Source: an uncultured cyanobacterium
GTDB lineage: Bacteria; Cyanobacteriota; Cyanobacteriia; PCC-6307; Cyanobiaceae
Assembly (NCBI GenBank): GCA_903858015.1
Contig: CAIOGZ010000012.1
Location: forward strand, 85,286 to 149,285
Length of the DNA stretch: 64,000 nucleotides
Direction: 5' to 3'
A program made the translations under genes and the position numbers. Of this stretch, positions 53,625-61,654 are shown piece after piece (the first letter of the stretch is position 1; each line of letters opens with the position of its first letter). The notes beneath the pieces were generated by a model. It was not told where the DNA came from. It made no database searches and saw only the letters and a program-made list of their open reading frames with translations.

Positions 53625-54524
53625 ATGCCTCTCGATCTAACCGGTCAACCCTTGATCGACCGAAGCGATTTTCAGCAGCTGCTGGAAGCAGGTATGTTTG
53701 GCCGTTGGTCTGAACAAGCCATCTCGCTGCACGAAAAAGGATTCTGCGTGATTGATCTGAACCAGAACGAATGGCTGACAAAAATAGATAACGTCGTTGA
53801 AGACCTACAACCACGTCTAGAAGCCGATCTCAATCTTTGGGAAAGCGGTGAATGCGGTCCACCACGACTGCAGGATGGCTGGCTTGATCTTGCCTCGATT
53901 AAGGCCCTTGCTTTAGAACCAATCGTGTTAGATCTGTTGCGACACCTCTACGGCAGGGAGCCCTTCGCCTTTCAAACCCTCAACTTTGCCGTTGGCAGCG
54001 AGCAGCATTTTCACAGTGATGCCGTTCATTTTCACAGCTATCCCCATGGTTTCATGTGCGGCGTTTGGATCGCTCTCCAGGATGTGCAACCGCAGAGCGG
54101 CCCTCTGATCTATTTTCCTGGCAGCCATCGCTTGCCCTATCTCAGCGCGCGATCGCTAGGCCTCGATCGCGATCAAGTCATGGGCGAAGCGCACCCGCAA
54201 CGTTTTTTTGAACCCAGCTGGCAACAGGCCGTGACAGAGCATCCGTTTGACAAGCAGCAGTTCCTGCCAAAGCGAGGTGAGCTGCTGATCTGGCACGCCA
54301 ATCTTCTCCATGGTGGTGAGCCCGTCCAAGACCGCTGCAGCAGACGCTGGAGTCAGGTTGTTCATTATTTTTTCGCCAACTGTCTCTACACCACACCGAT
54401 GCTTAATTTTGCCAAGGATGAGGGTGGCACCTATCTCCGCAATCCCTTCGATATCGCCACAGGCAAACGGCGCTTCAACAAGGCGGATTGGCGGGACGTG
54501 AGCCAGATGCAGGGCAAGGTGTAA
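53625..54524 (+). CDS. Phytanoyl-CoA dioxygenase (PhyH) family protein
   Basis: A 299-residue protein with the PhyH pattern: HFHSDAVHFHSYPHGFMCGV with the iron-binding His/Asp region, WIALQDVQPQSGPLIYFPGS, and the distal HANLLHGGEPVQD histidine. These are Fe(II)/2-oxoglutarate-dependent oxygenases. In polysaccharide loci they may modify sugars or lipids; the substrate is unknown. It starts 4 nt after the glycosyltransferase stop, so it belongs to the same operon. Confidence 0.82.
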   Translation: MPLDLTGQPLIDRSDFQQLLEAGMFGRWSEQAISLHEKGFCVIDLNQNEWLTKIDNVVEDLQPRLEADLNLWESGECGPPRLQDGWLDLASIKALALEPIVLDLLRHLYGREPFAFQTLNFAVGSEQHFHSDAVHFHSYPHGFMCGVWIALQDVQPQSGPLIYFPGSHRLPYLSARSLGLDRDQVMGEAHPQRFFEPSWQQAVTEHPFDKQQFLPKRGELLIWHANLLHGGEPVQDRCSRRWSQVVHYFFANCLYTTPMLNFAKDEGGTYLRNPFDIATGKRRFNKADWRDVSQMQGKV

Positions 54525-54576
54525 TTGACATGCAAGCGGCAATCGTAGAGACTTGTGGCATGCGACAATAGATGCC

Positions 54577-55542
54577 ATGAAAAAAAAGGGTCGACGCCTC
54601 AAGCGTTATTTGGGCCTGCGGCGAGAGGTCGGCTTCGCCTGGAGCGGCGGGGTTGAACATCTTCTCCCCGGCCTGATCTCCGGCTGGGTTGTGGCCAAAG
54701 ATGTGCCACTCCAGGATGTGCGCCTGCTGGTGGGGCCCCACCTGATTGCCAAGGCAGAGATCAACCAGGCGCGCCCCGATGTGTGCGAGGCGCTCGGCTG
54801 GCAGGGAACCCCTGGATTTGCGCTCGTGCTGCCCGCCGAGCTACCGCCGCTGGACTGGCAGCCAGCGCCCCGGCTGCTGGCCCTCAGCGCCGACGGCAGC
54901 CAGCAGCTGGAGCTGAGGCTGATCAGCAATCCCAGGCTGACCGCCGGCCTGTTGAAAGCCCTGCTGCAGAGCGAACTGCTTGGCCTGGAAGGCCATGTTG
55001 ATGGCCTGCTGGAGGGAGCACTCAGGGGCTGGGCCGGCCGGCGGGGCCAATGGCAGCCCGCCCAGATCTGGCTCCAGGCTGCTGGCCAGGAGCCGTGGCC
55101 CCTGAGCTGCGATCAATGGCGCGATGGCCTGCAAGCGATGGGGCTGCCGGAGAGGAGCGGCTTCCATCTCGATCCGCAGGATCTGCCTCCAAGCTGGGGC
55201 GGACTGGAGGTGTGGTGCAGTTTTGATCAACAGGGCCAATTCCGCTTGCCCCAGGAAGAGAAGAGGGTGGTGCTGCCAGCCGCGCCGAGCCTGGAAGGCG
55301 AGGTGGTGAGCGCAATCCAGGCCAATGCCAGCTTCGAGGTGGTCAACAACCAGCCGATGCAGGAGTGGCTGTCAGCCGTACCGGAGGATCTACGGCAGCA
55401 TTGGCAAGCCCTGGAACAGTTCCGGCTCTATCTCGACAAGATTGAGCAGGAGCTCGATGCGCGCGACAACAGCCAGCTACCGGCAAAAAAAGTGTTCGTC
55501 TTGCCGGTCTGGTGGCCACGTTTGCTGGGGGGAGGGCGCTAA
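54577..55542 (+). CDS. Protein of unknown function in the capsule operon
   Basis: A 321-residue protein from ATG 54577, chosen over a GTG-type start at 54553 because MKKKGRRLKRYLGLRR is a plausible basic start. I do not recognise the family. It has two parts of similar character: LISGWVVAKDVPLQDVRLLV with ALGWQGTPGFALVLPAELPP, and GALRGWAGRRGQWQPAQIWL with RSGFHLDPQDLPPSW. They may be a repeated beta-sandwich module, as found N-terminal in some glycosyltransferases. The C-terminus is helical. No signal peptide or membrane span is seen. Confidence 0.6.
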   Translation: MKKKGRRLKRYLGLRREVGFAWSGGVEHLLPGLISGWVVAKDVPLQDVRLLVGPHLIAKAEINQARPDVCEALGWQGTPGFALVLPAELPPLDWQPAPRLLALSADGSQQLELRLISNPRLTAGLLKALLQSELLGLEGHVDGLLEGALRGWAGRRGQWQPAQIWLQAAGQEPWPLSCDQWRDGLQAMGLPERSGFHLDPQDLPPSWGGLEVWCSFDQQGQFRLPQEEKRVVLPAAPSLEGEVVSAIQANASFEVVNNQPMQEWLSAVPEDLRQHWQALEQFRLYLDKIEQELDARDNSQLPAKKVFVLPVWWPRLLGGGR

Positions 55543-55715
55543 GGGCGCTTGGCCGGAGCAAAACACTGAGGGTTGGTTTGGTGTGCAAACCCCAACATCT
55601 CATGGCTACCTGCCCACCCAATCAGCAGAGACTCGTTCGATAGCATCGCTTCTCGCACTTATCGTCGTGAGCCAGCGTGCCATAATCGAAGCTCCAAGCC
55701 TGATGCCCGACGGAG

Positions 55716-56633
55716 ATGACTCGCGGCTTTGACTTCATCCCGTCAATTCTATGGCATCCCCATCAGGGACTTTGGAATCTCGAGCTGATGGCGCACGTGA
55801 CAAGACTAACGCGAAACCAACAGGAGTTTGAAAAAGTACTTACCTTGATTGTGCGTACTGATACGTTCATTCGATTTTTCTTTGCGATCCTAGAGCGCAT
55901 GGCTACGCTTGGCCCGCTGGCCTTGTACCGGAAGGCCGCAATACCCCAGGGCACCGAAGTCCTCTATTTGGATCTGGGCACCCACGAACAAGGAAAAGAA
56001 CTGGCCTTCAGTATCGATCGCATTTTGGGGCCGATCGGCGGCGATGTGAAAGCGTACGGGTTCGAAGCGAACCAACAGACCCATAGCAGAGCCGTTGCAC
56101 GCTTTGCAAGCAGGCCAAATGTGACAATCATCCGCAAAGCACTGGTTTTTGAAGTGCCTCCAAACGGGGAGATCAAGCTGTACAAAGATCAAGAAAAAGG
56201 ACTTGGAGATTCGCTCTATCGTCAAACGGCCGAGACCGAAGTCGTGGAATGCTGCAGACTCTCCGAATTTCTGAACAGCAACAAGCTGCTAAAGCCAGGT
56301 CAGATAAGACTTCTAAGAATGAATATTGAGGGGGCTGAATACGATGTCGTTCAAGACCTGGTCGAGGCAGGCATGGTTAAAGCGATTGATGGATATTTCG
56401 GGATGTGGGATGATGTTTATAAGATCGACCCACCCCGGGATGTTGAATTCAGGCGGCTCCTGAGGGAGCAACACATCAAGTCAATCCCCTTTAACGGTCG
56501 TGACATGAACTGGCCCCCCCGCCAAAGACTGATTACCTATCATGTCCATACCCGCATCATGCAGGCGATCCGAAGGATTGCCAAAGAGCGACTAGCACAA
56601 AAATCGCTTCAGCCGCTTTCTTCACCACAGTAA
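55716..56633 (+). CDS. FkbM family methyltransferase
   Basis: A 305-residue protein with LYLDLGTHEQGKELAFSIDR as the SAM-binding motif I, VKAYGFEANQQTHSRAVARF (acidic residue after the second strand) and LRMNIEGAEYDVVQDLVEAG, the usual FkbM closing motif. FkbM-type enzymes O-methylate sugars and other small molecules. In this operon the likely target is a capsule sugar, which is inference. It is 173 bp from the unknown gene. Confidence 0.8.
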   Translation: MTRGFDFIPSILWHPHQGLWNLELMAHVTRLTRNQQEFEKVLTLIVRTDTFIRFFFAILERMATLGPLALYRKAAIPQGTEVLYLDLGTHEQGKELAFSIDRILGPIGGDVKAYGFEANQQTHSRAVARFASRPNVTIIRKALVFEVPPNGEIKLYKDQEKGLGDSLYRQTAETEVVECCRLSEFLNSNKLLKPGQIRLLRMNIEGAEYDVVQDLVEAGMVKAIDGYFGMWDDVYKIDPPRDVEFRRLLREQHIKSIPFNGRDMNWPPRQRLITYHVHTRIMQAIRRIAKERLAQKSLQPLSSPQ

Positions 56634-56671
56634 AAACAACCAACATTGACGGGAGCGCTGCGCACCATGGC

Positions 56672-58690
56672 TTGCTTCCCTGGCGGCGTGCTAATATTGG
56701 CGGTAAAACATACAAGTTCATTGCTTTGAACTCAGCAACCAATCAGCCAAGTATCACAGAACCAATAGACACTCTAAAAGTAGCAATGACATTGCTAGTT
56801 CGCAATGAGGAGGATATCTTGGAAGAAAATATACTATATCACGCGAGTCAAGGGGTCGACTTGTTCATTATTATGGACAATCTTTCGACGGACACGACTA
56901 GGAGTATTATCAAGAAGTTGGCGACCGAGTTTAAGATCATCTACCATAGTCAGACGAACGATGACTATAGACAAGCGGAATGGGTCACATTGATGGCCCA
57001 TGAAGCAGCCTCAGAACCCCATTATGCTGATTGGGTAATCAATAATGATGCCGATGAATTTTGGGTTTTTCCTAATAGATCGATAAAAGAATACCTACGC
57101 AGCATTCCTCCCCAGATCTCTGCTCTGAATGTCAAGCGATTTAACGCTCTCAACACTGGGGGCAATGGCCAGACTACTCGCATGTCCACAAGTCATCCTC
57201 GAGAAAGTATTTTTTTTGATATCAATTCAACAAATTGCCTTGGAAATCCCTTGCCATTCAAGTGCCTACACCGTGCCTCTAAAGATGTGATTGTGAGCCA
57301 AGGTAATCATAGCGTAGCTGGCCTAGCTGGAGAGGCGATCAACGCGGAAGATCCTTTTATTTTACACTTTCCATATCGTGAATTTTCCCGATATCTCAAG
57401 AAGATCATGCTCGGAGGTGCAGCCTATGAACGCAATCAAGATCTACCTCCTTCAGTTGGCGGTACATGGCGTGTACACTATGCCTTGGCAAAGACAAATG
57501 AACTCAAGAAATTTTGGGGCTCTCTCTATGTTAGTTCTTCACGGCTTCAGCGTGGTCTGATTTCTGGAAAGTACATGCAATGCAGCCATGTTTCATCCAC
57601 ATTACGGCTGCTGAATGACGAGCGACAAGCGCTAAAGACCAGGGTTTCTATTTTAAGCCTAATCGATAATACCATGACTTTTGCTCGTCAAAAACGCAAA
57701 GCCATTCTAGGCAACATCAAAGCACAGCCAACCGAAAACATAAAAGATACACTGCAATGGCATAACCTGCCCTTTGCCGTGGAGGGCCTTAGCCGCCAAG
57801 TCAAGTCCGTGCGAGGCTTGTTATCAGTATCCGAGACTGAATTAGCTCCTCAACTAGGGAATCGGCTCACTGATATCCGAGACGCATTCTCGCTATCCCC
57901 GGATAATCCATATTTTTTCAATTTTCTTGAAACTCTATTGGAGATATTTAGCCCAGTTTCATTTGCCAAGCTCCGTGAATACTGCCTCGGAAAACGTATT
58001 ATCCTTCACGTATCATGTCGAAAATTTATTCATCGCTCACTCAGTAGCTCCCAGACATTTCAAGATTTAGCAAGCGACTATCGACGACTTATTGTTGTGG
58101 GAGATCCATCAATAAAAAGCCCAGAAGTCACGCAGATCGGCTTTGAGCTTAATGATGTCATTTTATATCTTCCTGTCTCAGATGCTTACGAGCATCTTGC
58201 ATCTAAAATCTTTCTTGCTCTACTTATTATCAATCTAGTTACAAAGCCCCAGCTAGTAATCAAGCTTGACGACGAGTTGCAACTGCATGATCTTCAAGTC
58301 TTTCAATCTTTTGTCGAAGAATCTGTGAATGAAGGATATCCATATGTTGGCTATGAAGTCGGGGCTTCCCACCAGCATCAATGGCACGGCTGGCACATCA
58401 ATAAGTGCTTGAACAAGAGCCTGGATCGCAAAGGGTTTCAGTACCCACTAGTACGTAGCTACGCAGGCGGAGGATTCGGTTATCTGCTTAACCATGAAGC
58501 CTTAAATGATTGCCTTTATATGTTTATGGCTATGCGCGGATTCTTTGAGCAGCAAGCAGTGCAATTGGAGGACGTCTATATCGGTCATGCAATACAGATG
58601 CACGGCCGCAAAGTAAAGTCGATTCAGCTGGATCAGCCAATTCTTTTACATGCAGCGGCATTACCTGGTCTTCATCGAGTGCTCGAATAG
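56672..58690 (+). CDS. Two-domain glycosyltransferase: GT2-like plus GT31-like
   Basis: A 672-residue frame from TTG 56672; a TTG at 56726 or ATG 56786 could be the real start. The N-terminal domain reads VAMTLLVRNEEDILEENILY, FIIMDNLSTDTTRSIIKKLA and DWVINNDADEFW, a GT2-like family (Glyco_tranf_2_4 type) with the DADEF metal site. From about residue 440 a second domain resembles GT31 beta-1,3-galactosyltransferases: VSDAYEHLASKIFLALLIIN, VIKLDDELQL (DxD-like), YAGGGFGYLLNHEAL and QLEDVYIGHAI. The two catalytic-type domains could add two successive sugars. Its GC content is lower than that of the eCIS and Kps genes. Confidence 0.8.
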   Translation: MLPWRRANIGGKTYKFIALNSATNQPSITEPIDTLKVAMTLLVRNEEDILEENILYHASQGVDLFIIMDNLSTDTTRSIIKKLATEFKIIYHSQTNDDYRQAEWVTLMAHEAASEPHYADWVINNDADEFWVFPNRSIKEYLRSIPPQISALNVKRFNALNTGGNGQTTRMSTSHPRESIFFDINSTNCLGNPLPFKCLHRASKDVIVSQGNHSVAGLAGEAINAEDPFILHFPYREFSRYLKKIMLGGAAYERNQDLPPSVGGTWRVHYALAKTNELKKFWGSLYVSSSRLQRGLISGKYMQCSHVSSTLRLLNDERQALKTRVSILSLIDNTMTFARQKRKAILGNIKAQPTENIKDTLQWHNLPFAVEGLSRQVKSVRGLLSVSETELAPQLGNRLTDIRDAFSLSPDNPYFFNFLETLLEIFSPVSFAKLREYCLGKRIILHVSCRKFIHRSLSSSQTFQDLASDYRRLIVVGDPSIKSPEVTQIGFELNDVILYLPVSDAYEHLASKIFLALLIINLVTKPQLVIKLDDELQLHDLQVFQSFVEESVNEGYPYVGYEVGASHQHQWHGWHINKCLNKSLDRKGFQYPLVRSYAGGGFGYLLNHEALNDCLYMFMAMRGFFEQQAVQLEDVYIGHAIQMHGRKVKSIQLDQPILLHAAALPGLHRVLE

Positions 58691-58696
58691 TCTCGA

Positions 58697-59374
58697 TTAC
58701 GACACTACTTTTGCAGCCCGATCTTGATCATCGCTATGAAGCCTTGCCATCTGATAGCCCATGCATAGGGATCGATCAAGCCATGGGCAGGCATATTCCT
58801 TGATTTTTGGACCAATATCTGGATCCGATAGGTAGAATAGTTTAAGCGGAATGCGTTGATCGCCAAAAAACTCAACAACAGAAATGATATGTTTATAATA
58901 AATTTGCCGCCATACATGTATCGCTTCACTAGTAAACTGCTGGTTAGCTACGAGCTGCTTTCCCACTTCGAGATAACCGTAGCAGTCAAGTAGCATTTGG
59001 TTGATGGGTGTCAATGGAGGGCCCAAGGGATTTTCCGGATGGCTTCCTGTATAGACAAAATGTCTGAACGAGGAATCCGACCATGAATCAAGATCACGTA
59101 ACACCATGAAGTATTTGGCACGTGGAAAGCGAGGTAGCAATTCCTTGTACAAAAGTGGGATGGGAAAATCACCATAATAAGTCGCATTAGGGCGTGCAGC
59201 TAAAATGACATCAAGAAGTTCTTCTTCGCGTCCACTCCGCATCAAGTCTTGGTGGTTGGCTTCAAAATCCCATCCCAACCAATCACAGATAGTAAATTGA
59301 CTATCTCGAAAAACTTTAGCTGTTGATTTGGTGGCGGAACGATGCAGCGAAAGATTAAAGTACTTCAAAGCCAA
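58697..59374 (-). CDS. Sulfotransferase family protein
   Basis: A 225-residue protein with a PAPS-binding-like start (FNLSLHRSATKSTAKVF, 5'-phosphosulfate loop in place of PRTGTTSL) and FPRAKYFMVLRDLDSWSDSSF as the 3'-phosphate motif, with ATYYGDFPIPLLYKELLPRF between them. The likely role is sulfation of capsule sugars or another small substrate. It converges on the two-domain glycosyltransferase with 6 bp between the stops. Confidence 0.72.
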   Translation of the reverse strand: MALKYFNLSLHRSATKSTAKVFRDSQFTICDWLGWDFEANHQDLMRSGREEELLDVILAARPNATYYGDFPIPLLYKELLPRFPRAKYFMVLRDLDSWSDSSFRHFVYTGSHPENPLGPPLTPINQMLLDCYGYLEVGKQLVANQQFTSEAIHVWRQIYYKHIISVVEFFGDQRIPLKLFYLSDPDIGPKIKEYACPWLDRSLCMGYQMARLHSDDQDRAAKVVS

Positions 59375-59645
59375 GGCAAGATACCTGTTGACAATCTAGC
59401 ATAAACTAACAGCTTCGTTTGCTTGCCTCAATCGCCTGCCTGAGGTCCCTCCCTCCCACTTAAGTTATGGACCCAAGCGTCACCTTGATCAATGTGGCCC
59501 AGGGAAGGTACATAGGCCGGCTAATCTGCCTGTTAATGATTTTCCGCCTAAATCACTTTGATTGTCAAAGGATCAGATCTATGTTTCATTAGAGCGATAG
59601 CATTGTCTATCTGGAAAAGATTGATCAATTCTATAATTTCCGCAC
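59375..59645 (+). other. AT-rich spacer upstream of the sulfotransferase
   Basis: Spacer between the sulfotransferase start and the terminator of the PEP-CTERM-like gene. It is clearly more AT-rich than the flanking genes. No open frame and no well-formed promoter pair were identified. Confidence 0.4.
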
Positions 59646-59669
59646 AAAAAAAGGGCGGCCATGCCGCCC
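59646..59669 (-). terminator. Rho-independent terminator of the PEP-CTERM-like gene
   Basis: On the minus strand GGGCGGC-ATG-GCCGCCC forms a perfect 7-bp GC stem with a 3-nt loop, immediately followed by seven T residues. It lies about 35 bp after the stop of the minus-strand secreted-protein gene. Confidence 0.92.
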
Positions 59670-59704
59670 AGTACTAAAAAGCTTTGATCGATGCCAGGCC
59701 TAAG

Positions 59705-60403
59705 TTAACCAACCTTGGCCTGAATGCGACGGCGAAGTTGGCGGCTCCAGCCGAAAGCTGCACTGGCTCCGAGCAAGGGGAGCGGACCAGGAGCAGAGGC
59801 ATCAGCATCAAAACTGGAAATCCGGATCACGGCACCATTGGGAGCTGCGCTTGTGCCACTGGTGATGATCTCCAGATTCTGGCCAGCAGTTAAGGTGATT
59901 GGTGTGGAGAGGTTGAAGAAGCCAGCTGCGGTGGGGCTCACAGTTGCCAGCACGGTTGAGCCCACCTTGAACTGGATCAGAGCGCCAGTAATTGATGCTG
60001 CTGGTGCAAACTGTCCGATGGTAAGTGACCTGAGGACGGTATCCCGATCAAAAACACCGGTAAAACCGGTTAGCTCGGCTCCACTGAAGCCACTACCGGT
60101 GGTGGGGCCAACGTTGACGTCGCAACGGCCTGAGTCGGCTAAGGTTCCCACAAAAGCCCATGCACAAACACCAGTTGTGCCCTGGCGGATACCGTTGGTA
60201 ACTGGGCTTGTGCTGACTCCGCTTGTCCACAGGGGACTGGAAAGGGTGAAGGTGGTGCCGTTAGCGCTTGCCGAAGCCGAAGCGGCTGAAGTATCAGTTG
60301 GCGAAACAAAGCTGAAAGAGGCCGCCAGAGCATTGGATTGCAGGCCAAGCGAGAGGACTGTGGCAGTTCCAGCTGCTGCAGCAAAACGAAGCATGGAAAC
60401 CAT
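59705..60403 (-). CDS. Secreted protein with PEP-CTERM-like tail
   Basis: A 232-residue protein. It has a signal peptide (LRFAAAAGTATVLSLGLQSN then ALAA), a Ser/Thr/Gly-rich beta-type body, and a C-terminal tail PGPLPLLGASAAFGWSRQLR followed by basic residues. This is the variant of the PEP-CTERM sorting signal common in picocyanobacteria (P-x-PLPLLG, hydrophobic helix, Arg-rich end). The protein is expected to be exported and perhaps processed at the membrane; its role is unknown. A strong terminator follows. Confidence 0.75.
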   Translation of the reverse strand: MVSMLRFAAAAGTATVLSLGLQSNALAASFSFVSPTDTSAASASASANGTTFTLSSPLWTSGVSTSPVTNGIRQGTTGVCAWAFVGTLADSGRCDVNVGPTTGSGFSGAELTGFTGVFDRDTVLRSLTIGQFAPAASITGALIQFKVGSTVLATVSPTAAGFFNLSTPITLTAGQNLEIITSGTSAAPNGAVIRISSFDADASAPGPLPLLGASAAFGWSRQLRRRIQAKVG

Positions 60404-60793
60404 GATCTAAGCACAAGTTTTCATGACATTAGCAGCAGGGATCCGCTCTGTCAATGCATCCGTGCCGCCAAAACGTGAATATGGCGATTCCCACACAGTG
60501 CCATCTCCGGGCATGGGCCGTTCTGCCCGCGAATCCCTTTCCATCAGCGCCTGGAACCGCTCAAGCCGTGCCATATCAGCTTGGCATTCCTGCGCCAGCC
60601 GGGCCCCATCGCCTAGAAGCAGGTCGATCATGCCCCTAGGCAGCTGAACCGAACCTGCCAGCCCGGGGTCGTTCCTGCTCCCCCATGAAGCGAATCCAAT
60701 CCGCTTTACAGTGCATTTGCCAAACTGCACCCCAACTCAAAACCAATCTGGCCTGGGCAGGCATGATGCATTCAAAAGCATGGAGTGCTTAGC
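60404..60793 (+). other. Intergenic region with a doubtful small frame
   Basis: About 390 bp. A 107-codon minus-strand frame (60730-60407) ends 3 bp before the secreted-protein start and includes ARLAQECQADMARLERFQAL. It resembles no family I know, so it was not called as a gene. No clear promoter was identified. Confidence 0.35.
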
Positions 60794-61567
60794 ATGGGCA
60801 TAAGGGAACCTCACAAGGAACTAGTGAGCGCCACCCAGATGGCGGACAGCCTGCAATGGCTTTCATTCGCCTTAATCCTAGTGTTTTTGGCTCAGATTAT
60901 TACCGCACTTTTCCCAGTTGCCCTGTTGCAGCCGGAATGGATGGTGCGCTTTAGTGGCAGCCTTCGGGGTATCGCCAGCTTACCGTTGATGGCCCTTGGC
61001 CTGATCATGCTTGCCAACATGATTGATGGCAAGGTGATGCCCTCCAGCTCGCACCTCCAGTTATTGAGACGCATCGCCAGCTTGGCGGCAATTGGCTTTT
61101 TGCTGTTGATCCCCCTGCAGACCTACGGAACAGTGGTGGGCATCCGCAGCCAGTTGCAACAGGGTCAAGCCCAGCTGAATAGCTTGACCTCCGCCGCTGT
61201 GCTGGTTCAAAATGCCAGCAACGAACCCCAATTGCGCGACGCCATTCGTGCAATCCCCGGGGCAGATGGAGTAGCCGACCAACCCCTGGGAGCCGATATA
61301 AAAACAATCAAATCAGCTCTTTTGAAAAAGTTGCGAGAATCCACAAACAGCCTGCAAACCCAGCTCAACGATTCGAAGACAAAAGCCATTCAAGACATTA
61401 TCCCACCGCTAATCCGTGACGCGATTATATCATTGGCTTACGCCATTGGTTTTGCTGGCATGGGTTATGGTCGAAATGGCAATTCGTCCCTGCTAAGGCG
61501 TCTGTTGAACGCCAACAAACCATCCATATCCAAAGGCAGGCAGCTCTGGGGCCCAGAACGCCCTTAA
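60794..61567 (+). CDS. Membrane protein, HpsJ-like
   Basis: A 257-residue protein starting at ATG 60794 (a GTG at 60785 would add three residues). Membrane spans are at about 25-45 (LSFALILVFLAQIITALFPV), 60-80 (GIASLPLMALGLIMLANMID) and 90-115 (IASLAAIGFLLLIPLQTYGT). A soluble helical region with LRESTNSLQTQLNDSK follows, then a last span (AIISLAYAIGFAGMGYG). This arrangement fits the cyanobacterial HpsJ-like family, named from hormogonium polysaccharide secretion. In a unicellular picocyanobacterium that role cannot be assumed. Confidence 0.55.
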   Translation: MGIREPHKELVSATQMADSLQWLSFALILVFLAQIITALFPVALLQPEWMVRFSGSLRGIASLPLMALGLIMLANMIDGKVMPSSSHLQLLRRIASLAAIGFLLLIPLQTYGTVVGIRSQLQQGQAQLNSLTSAAVLVQNASNEPQLRDAIRAIPGADGVADQPLGADIKTIKSALLKKLRESTNSLQTQLNDSKTKAIQDIIPPLIRDAIISLAYAIGFAGMGYGRNGNSSLLRRLLNANKPSISKGRQLWGPERP

Positions 61568-61654
61568 CAAGATCGGAAGCCAATGGCACCAACCCTGATT
61601 CCAGTTGAAGCGATCAACTGGTTCATGCCCTGCTAGGTAGGGGGCGAGCTGCTC

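Noticed and set aside
60407..60730. 107-codon minus-strand frame before the PEP-CTERM-like gene
   Set aside because: GTG start, no recognisable motif and no ribosome-binding site; kept only as a note in the intergenic entry.
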